The position numbers and the translations under genes were made by a program. Of a DNA stretch of 40,287 nucleotides, positions 31,344-38,825 are shown piece after piece. The DNA lies in assembly GCA_050693035.1 (NCBI GenBank), contig JBOGWB010000094.1, positions 1 to 40,287 on the forward strand, written 5' to 3'. This DNA comes from DASYVD01 sp050693035 (GTDB taxonomy: Bacteria > Actinomycetota > UBA4738 > CALAEC01). A model generated the notes under the pieces. The model did not search any database. It was not told where the DNA came from and saw nothing but the letters and a program-made list of their open reading frames with translations. Position 1 is the first letter of the stretch; each line of letters begins with the position of its first letter.

Positions 31344-32438
31344 TTGCCTCGCCCCCGCTGGGGCTCGATGGATCGCCACGGAATCCGTTTCCGCGTGCGC
31401 TGGACGGCCGGTGGCCGGCGCCATTACCGAACCTTCGAATCGGAAAACGAGGCCCTCCAGTTCCTCGAAAGACAACGGGCGAGTGGGTCTGGTCGCGTCC
31501 CTCAGCGAGTCGCCGGGGCCCTCACCGTCTCGGAGATGGTCCAGAACTGGTATCAGGGACACCGCCGCAACCTTTCTCCCGGCACGCGGCGGGACTACGA
31601 AGGCAGGATTCGCCGGGATGTGGGGCGGTTCAGTGATCTCGATGCGAACGAGCTCGTACGGAACCCGCGACTCCTCCGAGCCTTCTACGCTACGCTCACC
31701 CCAACGAACGCCAGACGCCTCCACGCCATACTCCGGCAGGCGTTCCAGGATGCCGTGGACCACGGCGAGGTCGAGCGCAACCCTTGTGACCTCGTCAAGC
31801 CCCGCAAGCCGCTGACCCTGGAAAAACTCATCCCGACGCCGCCCGAGGTGGAGAAGATCGTCATTGCCGCCGAAGAGGAGAATCATCTCTGGGGACTGTT
31901 TCTGAACATAACTGCAACGCTGGGCACGCGGCGCGGGGAGACGTGCGCCCTTCGTTGGGAGGACTTCGATTTCGAGGAATGCCGTGTCCACGTCAAGCGA
32001 GCCCTATGCAAGGGAGTGAATGGCCCCACCGAGATCAAGCTGCCCAAGAACGGGCGGGAGCGCAGCCTGCTCGTGGGCGATGGATTCTTTCTTCAGCTCC
32101 TCTCTCAGCGACGCGACGCGGGCTGGCTCTTCTCCGCGGGAGCTCGGGCCGCACGAGATCTTCCTTGGCATCCCGACTGGCCCGGGCATCGGTTCCAACG
32201 GCTGATGCGACGCTTGGAGCTCCCTTACACCCTCCACTCTCTGAGACACTTCGTGGCCACCCAGCTGCTGGCCCGGGGCCTGCCGGTTACCCAGGTGGCG
32301 AAGTTCCTCGGACACAAGGACCCTTCGGTGACCATGAACCTGTACGGCAACCACCTGGTGGACGATATCCAACGAGCCATGGGCACCGCTGCCGCGATGC
32401 TCTTCCGCAAGCCACCCGCCGGACCTACGGGATCGTGA
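31344..32438 (+). CDS. Tyrosine recombinase / integrase
   Basis: 364 residues, a complete phage-type integrase. The N-terminal arm-binding domain is at about 1-55 (IRFRVRWTAGGRRHYRTFESENEALQ), the SAM-like core-binding domain at 60-165, and the catalytic domain at 180-355. That domain has the first arginine in GTRRGETCALRWEDFDF, HSLRH near residue 300, the later histidine in FLGHKDPSVTMNLYG and the nucleophilic tyrosine in the same stretch. The start is TTG 31344 with AGGAGG six bases upstream. The gene lies 172 bp from the 5' side of tRNA-Pro, and no other phage or element genes adjoin it, so it looks like the remnant of an excised or decayed element. Its last 14 bp overlap the convergent VOC gene. 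Confidence 0.92.
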   Translation: MPRPRWGSMDRHGIRFRVRWTAGGRRHYRTFESENEALQFLERQRASGSGRVPQRVAGALTVSEMVQNWYQGHRRNLSPGTRRDYEGRIRRDVGRFSDLDANELVRNPRLLRAFYATLTPTNARRLHAILRQAFQDAVDHGEVERNPCDLVKPRKPLTLEKLIPTPPEVEKIVIAAEEENHLWGLFLNITATLGTRRGETCALRWEDFDFEECRVHVKRALCKGVNGPTEIKLPKNGRERSLLVGDGFFLQLLSQRRDAGWLFSAGARAARDLPWHPDWPGHRFQRLMRRLELPYTLHSLRHFVATQLLARGLPVTQVAKFLGHKDPSVTMNLYGNHLVDDIQRAMGTAAAMLFRKPPAGPTGS

Positions 32439-32856
32439 TCCTGCCGTCCGCGCCCAGGGGGAAATCGGGGTTGTGGGCGACCTCCCACGGGTGGCCGTCC
32501 GGATCGGTGAAGTAGCCGGAGAGCCCGCCCCAATCCGTCTTCGTGGCCGGCTTGACGATGGTCCCGCCCGCGGCGGCCGCGGCGTCGAGCGCGGCCGTCA
32601 CGGCCTCCTCGCTCTCGACGCAGATCGCCAAGGTGATGCCCCCGAACGGCGCCCGAGGTGTCGGAGGAAGGTTCGCGTCTTCGGCCAACGAGTCGTATCC
32701 GAACAGCCCGATGTATGAGTCCGCCGTGCGGAACCAGGCGATCTCCCCGCTCGATGAGGAGGTCCGCTCCCACCCCAGCGCTTGGTAGAAGGCCACCGCG
32801 CGAGCGAGGTCGCGGACGCCCAGCGTGACGATGCTCAGGCGGGCTGGGAGCGCCAA
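32425..32856 (-). CDS. VOC-family (glyoxalase/bleomycin-resistance fold) protein
   Basis: 143 residues with paired beta-alpha-beta-beta-beta modules. LSIVTLGVRDLARAVAFYQALGWE opens the first module and GLSGYFTDPDGHPWEVAHNPDF closes the second, with the metal-site-like acid in WEVAHN. Family members bind a metal and act as lyases, dioxygenases or antibiotic-binding proteins. The substrate is unknown. The only in-frame start near the conserved region is TTG 32856, which lies in the loop of a perfect 12-bp hairpin, an unusual position. The 3' end overlaps the integrase gene by 14 bp, which may mean the element inserted close to, or trimmed, this gene. Confidence 0.85.
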   Translation of the reverse strand: MALPARLSIVTLGVRDLARAVAFYQALGWERTSSSSGEIAWFRTADSYIGLFGYDSLAEDANLPPTPRAPFGGITLAICVESEEAVTAALDAAAAAGGTIVKPATKTDWGGLSGYFTDPDGHPWEVAHNPDFPLGADGRITIP

Positions 32857-32869
32857 TGCGCTCCCAGCC
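32842..32869 (-). promoter_or_regulatory. Perfect 12-bp hairpin enclosing the VOC start codon
   Basis: 32842-32853 pairs perfectly with 32858-32869. The tetraloop on the coding strand is ATTG, so the TTG start codon sits in the loop and the ribosome site would be in the stem. It could be a translation switch or the terminator of the upstream small gene. Confidence 0.6.
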
Positions 32870-32902
32870 TACTTCCCTTTCGCCTCTCTATCGAGCGGCC
32901 GG

Positions 32903-33076
32903 CTAGCTGCCCTCGCTCTGGGCCAGCCGCTCCCGAGCCTTCCGCTGCCCCTCGGGAGGCAGGTCCTCGATCTGCTTGCCCTCAGGCTGACAGCACTCCC
33001 CATCTTCGGAAGCGTGCTCGGCCCAGGTCATCCCCTCGCAACACCAGCCCTTGCTGGTATCCAGCTCCGTTGCCAT
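32903..33076 (-). CDS. Small Cys-rich protein, unknown
   Basis: 57 residues, hydrophilic, without signal peptide. It contains two vicinal cysteine pairs (GWCCEGMTW and GECCQPEGK) and an acidic, helix-prone C-terminus (EDLPPEGQRKARERLAQ). The paired cysteines suggest a metal or redox site. I do not recognise a family. ATG 33076 has a strong GGAGGGGAGG site upstream, which makes it a likely real gene despite its size. It is divergent from the DUF2231-Rieske gene and read in the same direction as the VOC gene 46 bp further on. Confidence 0.55.
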   Translation of the reverse strand: MATELDTSKGWCCEGMTWAEHASEDGECCQPEGKQIEDLPPEGQRKARERLAQSEGS

Positions 33077-33197
33077 GGTCGCCTCCCCTCCTTCTCGCTT
33101 CTCCCCTCTTCTACCCCCGATCAGGGGGCTCAAGCCCGGGATCGGGAGCGGTGGGTGCGGCCCAGACGGATGGGGTAAACGTCAGAAGGTGAACCCG

Positions 33198-34067
33198 ATG
33201 GAGGAACTGTCCCGGTGGGGAGACGCGGCCAGCCGCGGACTCGAGCGCTCCCGGGCCCTGGACAGGCTGGGGAAGACGCTGACCAATCTCTTCGCCCGGG
33301 TCGTTCATGCCGGTCACCTGAAGGACTTCCTCAGCGGAAGGTGGCTCGGCCACCCCCTGCACCCGGTGCTGACAGACCTCCCGATCGGTGCATGGACGGG
33401 AGCGATGGCGTTCGATGTCCTGGGCGGCAAGCGGTCCCACGGCTCCGCCGACTCGCTCGTCGGGCTCGGCGTTCTCACTGCCCTCCCCACGGCCGTGACC
33501 GGCCTCTCGGAGCTGGCGGACATCGTGGACAGGAAGGAGCGGAGCATCGCTGCCGCCCATGCCGTCGGGAACATCGCCGCCGTCGTCCTGTACGGCGCGT
33601 CCTTCCTCGCACGCAAGCGAGGGAACCGAAGAGCCGGCGTGACGCTCTCCACGGCCGGTTGGGCAGCCGTCCTGGGAAGCGGGTTCCTGGGAGGACACCT
33701 CGCCTTCCGCAGGGGGGTGGGAGTGGATCGCACCATCTTCGACCCGGACATCGCGGACTGGACAGAAGCGATTTCCGAGGATGCCCTGGCCGAAGGGAAA
33801 CCCACCAGGGTCGAAGTAGGGGGAACCAGCATCCTGCTCTACCGCAACGATGGCGGGATCTACGCGGTGGCCGTTCGGTGCTCGCACCGGGGCGGCCCGC
33901 TCCACAAGGGGCGAGTGGAGGATCTCCGGGTGACCTGCCCCTGGCATCTGAGCACGTTCGATCTTCGCGACGGGTCCATCGTGCGGGGCCCCGCTACCGC
34001 TCCTCAGCCCGCCTACGAGGTCCGCGTCGCGGACGGCACCATCGAGGTCCGCACGCGTCGCGACTGA
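33198..34067 (+). CDS. DUF2231 membrane domain fused to a Rieske [2Fe-2S] domain
   Basis: 289 residues. The N-terminal DUF2231 region (about 35-185) has the typical WLGHPLHPVLTDLPIGAWTGAM and four hydrophobic helices. A C-terminal Rieske domain (about 195-285) holds the cluster ligands CSHRG near residue 228 and CPWH near 246. This combination occurs in Actinobacteria and is presumed to be a membrane-bound electron carrier; its partner is not known. The start ATG 33198 has AGAAGG upstream. A GTG nine bases earlier is possible. It is convergent with der, with no gap between the two coding regions. Confidence 0.88.
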   Translation: MEELSRWGDAASRGLERSRALDRLGKTLTNLFARVVHAGHLKDFLSGRWLGHPLHPVLTDLPIGAWTGAMAFDVLGGKRSHGSADSLVGLGVLTALPTAVTGLSELADIVDRKERSIAAAHAVGNIAAVVLYGASFLARKRGNRRAGVTLSTAGWAAVLGSGFLGGHLAFRRGVGVDRTIFDPDIADWTEAISEDALAEGKPTRVEVGGTSILLYRNDGGIYAVAVRCSHRGGPLHKGRVEDLRVTCPWHLSTFDLRDGSIVRGPATAPQPAYEVRVADGTIEVRTRRD

Positions 34068-35435
34068 CTACCGCCGACGTCGCCGTCGGAACGCGATCCG
34101 TAGGGGCACCCCGGTGAACCCGAACCGCTGACGCAGGCGGTTCTCCAGGAAGCGGGCGTACCTGGGCGGCATGGGGCCCGAGGCGAAGACGATGAATCGG
34201 GGTGGAGCGACTCCCACCTGGGTCGCATACAGGATCCGGCCCGCCGTCCGCGGGGGCGGGTGCTCCTCCTGGGCCCGATGAACCACCTCGTTCACCGCGG
34301 CGGTCGGTATCCGGCGAAGCCATTCACCGTGCACCTCGAGCAAGGTGGGGATGACGCGACCCGTCCCCAGGCCCGTGAGCGCCGAGGTTCGCAGGACGGG
34401 TGTCGACGGGAACACCGCGAGTCGTTCCCGGAGCAGCTCGAACCGTCCGGGCCGCTCCTCGGACGGGACCAGGTCCCACTTGTTGGCCACCACCACGAGA
34501 CCTCGGCCGGCTTCCGCCACTCTGGCCGCGATCTTCCGGTCCTCTGTGGTGACCCCCTCTTCCGCGTCCACGACCAGCGCGGCCACGTGGGCTCGGTCGA
34601 TGGCCCGGACCGCCCGGACGTAGCCGTAGTACTCGACTCCTCTGGCCCGGGAAGGCTTCCGGAACCCGGCGGTGTCCACGAACCGAAGCACCCGGCGGTT
34701 CCATTGGACCAGCGAGTCCACCGCGTCCCGGGTGGTCCCCGCTTCGGGGAACACCACCGCCCGCTCCTCCCCCACCAGCCGGTTGAACAGCGAGGACTTG
34801 CCCACGTTGGGGCGACCGACGACGGCGAAGACGGCCTCACCCTCGGTCTCGGGCCCGGCTTCCTCCGGTTCGTCACCAGAGCTGGATTCCTCCGCGGCCC
34901 CGCCTTCGGCCTCCTCCAGGATGGCCACGACCCGATCGAGGAGCTCTCCGGCGTTCCTGCCGTGAAGTGCCGAAACCGGCACCGGTTCACCCAACCCCAG
35001 CTTGTAGAACTCGGCCGCCGCGCCCTCCCGGTGCTCCGAGTCGACCTTGTTCGCCACGAGCACGACCGGAACGGGGGCACCTCTCAGGCGGCGGGCCAGC
35101 GCGGCGTCCTCCTCCTGGATGCCGGTCTCCGCATCCACGACCAAGAGCACGAGGTCGGCGGCGTCCGCCGCCCGCTCCGCCTGACGGGCCACCAGGGCCT
35201 CGATCCCGCTGGCCCGCCGGACGAATCCTCCCGTGTCCACGGCCAGGAACGTCCGTCCCCTCCACTGGACCGGGATCTCGAGGCGGTCACGGGTCACTCC
35301 GGGTTCTTCGTCCGAGATGGCCTCGCGGGCGCCGAGGAGGCGGTTCAGCAGGGTGGACTTCCCGACGTTCTGCCGGCCCACGATGGCCACCCGGGGCGGC
35401 TCGCCCGAATGAGGGCGGGGTTCTCCCGCGTCCAC
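34068..35435 (-). CDS. der: Ribosome biogenesis GTPase Der (EngA)
   Basis: 455 residues, with two G domains and a KH-like C-terminal domain. P-loops are GRQNVGKST near residues 20-28 and GRPNVGKSS near 205-213, each followed by a DTGGF or DTAGF switch and NKVD or NKWD. It binds the 50S subunit and is essential in most bacteria. The GTG start at 35435 directly follows the cmk stop (one base between) and has GGGAGGGA upstream. TTG and other in-frame codons further up lie inside cmk. The gap between the G domains is acidic (EEAEGGAAEESSSGDEPEEAGPE). It is the last gene of the conserved scpA-scpB-rluB-cmk-der order. Confidence 0.95.
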   Translation of the reverse strand: MDAGEPRPHSGEPPRVAIVGRQNVGKSTLLNRLLGAREAISDEEPGVTRDRLEIPVQWRGRTFLAVDTGGFVRRASGIEALVARQAERAADAADLVLLVVDAETGIQEEDAALARRLRGAPVPVVLVANKVDSEHREGAAAEFYKLGLGEPVPVSALHGRNAGELLDRVVAILEEAEGGAAEESSSGDEPEEAGPETEGEAVFAVVGRPNVGKSSLFNRLVGEERAVVFPEAGTTRDAVDSLVQWNRRVLRFVDTAGFRKPSRARGVEYYGYVRAVRAIDRAHVAALVVDAEEGVTTEDRKIAARVAEAGRGLVVVANKWDLVPSEERPGRFELLRERLAVFPSTPVLRTSALTGLGTGRVIPTLLEVHGEWLRRIPTAAVNEVVHRAQEEHPPPRTAGRILYATQVGVAPPRFIVFASGPMPPRYARFLENRLRQRFGFTGVPLRIAFRRRRRR

Positions 35436-35436
35436 G

Positions 35437-36138
35437 CTACCGTCCCTCCCCGGTCTCCGGTTCTCGTTCGACTCGGTCAAGGCTCCCTCGGACCAGCGCC
35501 AGCACTTCGCCGAACACCTCATCGGCCTCCCGGCGGGTCGTGTCCACCACGGTGGCATCCGCGGCGGGGACGAACGGGTTCACCCGCGAGTCGAGGGCGT
35601 CCCGGCGGGCCAGAGCCTCCGCGAGCGCCGGGTCGGCCTCACCACGCTCCGCTTGGCGGCGCGCGGCGCGCTCGACGGGATCGGCGTGGAGGAACACTTT
35701 CACTTCGGCGTCGGGAAACACCACCGTGCCAATGTCGCGGCCTTCGACCACCGCGGCGCCGGAACCCAGCCGTCGCTGCTCCTCCCGGAGGACCGACCGG
35801 ACCTCGGGATGCCGCGCCACGGCCGACACGACCGCCTCCACGCCGGCTCTCGCCAGCTCCTCCTCCGGACTCCGGCCGTCGACGAGCAGGCTCGGGGGTG
35901 AGGCCGACCGGTCGATGTCAAAGGTCATGGTCCTGGCGAGCTCGGCGAGGCCCACGCCGTCGTCCACGTCGACGCCGTGGTCGAGCGCCGCTCGAGCCAC
36001 GGCTCGGTACATCGTTCCGGTGTTCAGGTAGCTGAGTCCCAGCTCTACCGCCAGACGACGCGCGAGCGTGCTCTTGCCGGACCCCGCGGGCCCGTCGATG
36101 GCCACCACGACGCGCTTGGGTTCCACGCCCTCCATCAT
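35437..36138 (-). CDS. cmk: Cytidylate kinase
   Basis: 233 residues. Phosphorylates CMP and dCMP to the diphosphates. The P-loop AIDGPAGSGKST is near residues 13-24, and the substrate-binding LNTGTMYRAVARAAL and EGRDIGTVVFPDA near 150 are intact, as is the lid region RRQAERGE. The ATG at 36138 overlaps the rluB stop codon (ATGATG with TGA inside), so translation is coupled. A second ATG immediately follows. In-frame codons further upstream belong to rluB. Confidence 0.94.
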   Translation of the reverse strand: MMEGVEPKRVVVAIDGPAGSGKSTLARRLAVELGLSYLNTGTMYRAVARAALDHGVDVDDGVGLAELARTMTFDIDRSASPPSLLVDGRSPEEELARAGVEAVVSAVARHPEVRSVLREEQRRLGSGAAVVEGRDIGTVVFPDAEVKVFLHADPVERAARRQAERGEADPALAEALARRDALDSRVNPFVPAADATVVDTTRREADEVFGEVLALVRGSLDRVEREPETGEGR

Positions 36139-36893
36139 CGCCGAGGCTCGCGAGGAGCGCGCCGCTTCCTCTCGCGTCGCCCGGATGCGGCCCGCCACAG
36201 CGCTCTCACCTCATCCGCCGAGAGCTCCCGGACCCGACCGGGCGCCAAACGACCGAGACGCACCGGCCCCACCCGAACCCGGACCAGGCGCCGCACCGGC
36301 AGTCCCACGGCCTCGAGCATCCTGCGGACCTCCCGTTTGCGCCCCTCCGCCATCACGACACGGACCGCTCCCCGCCCCCGGGACGCGCCGGCGGTGCGCG
36401 CCGACACCGCCCTGGCCACCCCGTCTTCCAGCTCAACCCCCCGCACCAGTCTGCCCAGCGTCCGCTCGTCCGGCCGGCCGGTTACCTCGGCGAGGTATTC
36501 CTTCTCGACTCCATACCGCGGGTGCATCAGCCGGTTCGCCAGCTCGCCGTCGTTCGTTAGGAGGAGCAGTCCTTCGGTGTGGAGGTCGAGACGACCCACC
36601 GGATAGACCCGTGGGCCCGGGGGGAGGTAGCTCGAAACGTCCGGACGGTGCTGGGGGTCGCGAGCCGTCGTCACCACCCCGGCCGGCTTGTTCAGGGCGA
36701 AGTACCGAAGCTCGGGGTCGAGGGGAACGCGTGCCCCGTCGACCTCCACCACGTCGCGGGAGGGGTCGATCTTGTCCCCGATCTCGGCCACCCGGCCCCC
36801 CACGGTGACCCGGCCGGCCCGGATGAGCTCCTCGGACGCCCGGCGAGACCCGACCCCCGCGCGGGCCAGGGCCTTCTGGAGTCGTTCCTCCAG
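36135..36893 (-). CDS. rluB: Pseudouridine synthase RluB, with a likely CTG start
   Basis: 252 residues. Modifies 23S rRNA. The S4 RNA-binding domain (LEERLQKALARAGVGSRRASEELIRAG) is at the N-terminus and the catalytic aspartate is in the GRLDLHTEGLLLLTNDGELA block. The C-terminal basic tail is common in Actinobacteria. The conserved S4 domain lies upstream of the first ATG or GTG in frame (GTG 36803), and the only plausible start is CTG 36893, five bases after a perfect GGAGG and one base after the scpB stop. Starting at 36803 would remove the whole S4 domain, so the CTG start is preferred. It overlaps cmk by 4 bp. Confidence 0.88.
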   Translation of the reverse strand: MEERLQKALARAGVGSRRASEELIRAGRVTVGGRVAEIGDKIDPSRDVVEVDGARVPLDPELRYFALNKPAGVVTTARDPQHRPDVSSYLPPGPRVYPVGRLDLHTEGLLLLTNDGELANRLMHPRYGVEKEYLAEVTGRPDERTLGRLVRGVELEDGVARAVSARTAGASRGRGAVRVVMAEGRKREVRRMLEAVGLPVRRLVRVRVGPVRLGRLAPGRVRELSADEVRALWRAASGRRERKRRAPREPRR

Positions 36894-36894
36894 G

Positions 36895-37791
36895 TCAGCC
36901 TCCGGATCGGTCCGGATCCGGCGAGCTCTCTTCCCCGCTTCCCCGGTCGGGATCGGGTGAGCCCGGCGACTCGGGCGCCCCCGGATCCTCCTCGGGCTCG
37001 GGCTCCGCGGGAACTCCCTCCGTCTCGGTCTCCGCCGGCTCCGGTGGGGCGTCTGGTCCCGGCTCGCCTGGCTCCTCGCGCTCGGGCTCTCCGCTCTCGT
37101 CGCCGACCACAGCGGGATCCTGCTCCCCCACCGGGCCGCGGCGGACCTGGTTCCCCGGGACCGCCTCGTCGAGGAATGGCCCCAGCGACGGCAGGTCGGC
37201 CACCGACTTCAGCCCGGTCCGCTCGAGGAAGTCCGGCGTGGTCCCGTACAGCACCGGATGGCCGGGTCCCTCTTCCCGCCCCACTTCGCCCACGAGCCCC
37301 CGATCGGCCAGCGCCCGGAGCACGCTGTCGGAGTTCACGCCCCGGATCGCCGAGATCTGGTGTCGCGTGACCGGCTGCTTGTAGGCCACGATGGCCAGGG
37401 TCTCGAGAGACGCCTTGGTCAGCCGGGAGTGCTTGGAGGACAGCACGAACCGCTCCACCATCCCCGCGGCAGCGGGATGGGTCGACAGACGCCATCCTCC
37501 GGCCACTTCCCGGAGTGCCAGACCCGACCGTCGTTGTTCGTACGACGCGCTGAGTCCCGTCAGCAGGCGCTCCCCTGTCTGCAAGTCGACCTCGAGGAGC
37601 CGCGACAGCAGCACGGTCGGCAGCGGCTCGGTGGCCACGAACAGCACGGCCTCGAGAACGCGGGTTCGTTCCTCGTCCGTCTTCGGCACGCCGTCTTCGA
37701 CGACGGCGGCCTCGGTCCGGATGACTGCCGCTCTCTCCTCCGCGGTCAGGTCGATGATCTCGTGGGGCTCACCGGCACGGTCGTCGTTCAT
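36895..37791 (-). CDS. scpB: Segregation and condensation protein B, long acidic tail
   Basis: 298 residues. Two winged-helix domains (about 40-205): VLEAVLFVATEPLPTVLLSRLL, then SKHSRLTKASLETLAIVAYKQPVTRHQI and RGVNSDSVLRALADRGLVGEVGRE. It forms the SMC-ScpA-ScpB complex that organises chromosomes. The last 80 or so residues are a Pro/Glu/Asp/Ser-rich tail absent from short ScpB proteins; such tails are common in Actinobacteria and presumably disordered. ATG 37791 overlaps the scpA stop (ATGA). Confidence 0.92.
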   Translation of the reverse strand: MNDDRAGEPHEIIDLTAEERAAVIRTEAAVVEDGVPKTDEERTRVLEAVLFVATEPLPTVLLSRLLEVDLQTGERLLTGLSASYEQRRSGLALREVAGGWRLSTHPAAAGMVERFVLSSKHSRLTKASLETLAIVAYKQPVTRHQISAIRGVNSDSVLRALADRGLVGEVGREEGPGHPVLYGTTPDFLERTGLKSVADLPSLGPFLDEAVPGNQVRRGPVGEQDPAVVGDESGEPEREEPGEPGPDAPPEPAETETEGVPAEPEPEEDPGAPESPGSPDPDRGSGEESSPDPDRSGG

Positions 37792-38534
37792 CCTTCCCCC
37801 ACCACCTCGATGTCGCCGAACATCTCCGCCTGCCGGAGAGCCACTCGACCCTCGCGGTACAGCTCGAGCAGGGCCAGGAATCTCATCACGACCTGGATCG
37901 GCTCCCGGCAGTCCGCCACCAGGTCGCGGAACCGGGTCTCCCGCTGCCCGGCCAGTTGTCCGGTCACCGCTTCCATCGCCTCCTCCACCGTCGCCCGGAT
38001 CGGAGTCACGTGTGACAGATCCACGTCGGGTGGTTTGCGCAGCAATCGCGCGGCGGTCTCGGCAAGCGCGGTCGCCGTGACCTTCTCCATCACGTCGGGG
38101 TAAAGGTGCGCGAACTCCTCGGCCGGCCCGACCTCGCGGGAGTGGTAGCGCGAGCCTTCGTCCATCCGGTCGGCCAGCATCACGGCGGCTTTGCGGAACG
38201 CCACGAGCTCCAGGCTCCGGGCGTACGCGAGATCGGGCGAGCCGCCCCGGAGGTCTTCGTCGTCCGGGTCCTGCGGCCGGGGCATGAGCCGCCCCACCTT
38301 CAGCTCCAGGAGCACCGCGCAGATGGCTAGGAACCACGTGGCCTCCTCCAGGGTCCACCCCTCGGCTTCCTCGGCGAGGGCCAGGAACCGCTCGGTCACA
38401 CGGGCCACCGGCACGTCGCACACGTCCACCTTCCGGTCCATGACCAGCTCGGCCAGAACCCGGAAGGGTCCGGTGAAGACGGGGAGCTCGACGGGAAACT
38501 CGCCGGCGCGGGCCAGCACGCGATCCTCTTCCAT
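37788..38534 (-). CDS. scpA: Segregation and condensation protein A
   Basis: 248 residues from the chosen start. The kleisin N-terminal part (ELPVFTGPFRVLAELVMDRKVDVCDVPVARVTERFL) and C-terminal winged helix (EPIQVVMRFLALLELYREGRVALRQAEMFGDI) are typical. It bridges SMC heads with ScpB. ATG 38534 was chosen because it begins just before the conserved region. TAGCAT at 38545-38550 fits a -10 hexamer that would start transcription close to it, and that hexamer overlaps an earlier ATG at 38546. A still earlier in-frame codon at 38573 is less likely. Confidence 0.88.
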   Translation of the reverse strand: MEEDRVLARAGEFPVELPVFTGPFRVLAELVMDRKVDVCDVPVARVTERFLALAEEAEGWTLEEATWFLAICAVLLELKVGRLMPRPQDPDDEDLRGGSPDLAYARSLELVAFRKAAVMLADRMDEGSRYHSREVGPAEEFAHLYPDVMEKVTATALAETAARLLRKPPDVDLSHVTPIRATVEEAMEAVTGQLAGQRETRFRDLVADCREPIQVVMRFLALLELYREGRVALRQAEMFGDIEVVGEG

Positions 38535-38573
38535 GTAGGAGCCCATGCTAGACGGGCTCCGAGGGTGCCTCAA

Positions 38574-38825
38574 ACACCCCGAGGGGTTAGGAGATAAGCC
38601 GGCCCGGAGCGGCGCAAACCCGGATGCCCCCTCGAAGGCAGGATGGACGGGGCGCCCGGGGGTTCGGAAACCCGGACAGGCGCGGCCTAGGCGAGCCGTG
38701 TGAGGGCGAAGCCACGCATCGCATAAGTCCGAGGGTTAGCGTGCACCCTGAGAGGGGGCAACCGGCTCCCCAGGCCTAGTTCTCGGGAGAGTGCTTGGGG
38801 AGTTCTTCGGATCATCGACCGAGCC
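38574..38825. other. GC-rich hairpin-forming intergenic region, no gene recognised
   Basis: 252 bp with several strong inverted repeats. GGGTT (38660-38664) pairs with AACCC (38669-38673) inside GCGCC and GGCGC flanks. A second hairpin joins GCGA near 38691-38694 to TCGC near 38719-38722 with an inner GGC-GAA-GCC loop. No coding frame is convincing. It could be an uncharacterised structured RNA or part of an element boundary. I could not match it to tmRNA, RNase P, SRP RNA or a riboswitch I know. Confidence 0.4.

Noticed and set aside
31097..32903. Second copy of the tRNA-Pro end as an attachment site for the integrase
   Set aside because: I found no repeat of the tRNA 3' or 5' segment near the integrase or further in the window by eye, so no att pair can be claimed.
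38690..38722. GAGCCGTGTG followed by a GAA loop, reminiscent of group II intron domain V
   Set aside because: The pairing and the conserved AGC triad/GAAA loop do not fit, and there is no reverse transcriptase or intron 5' consensus nearby.
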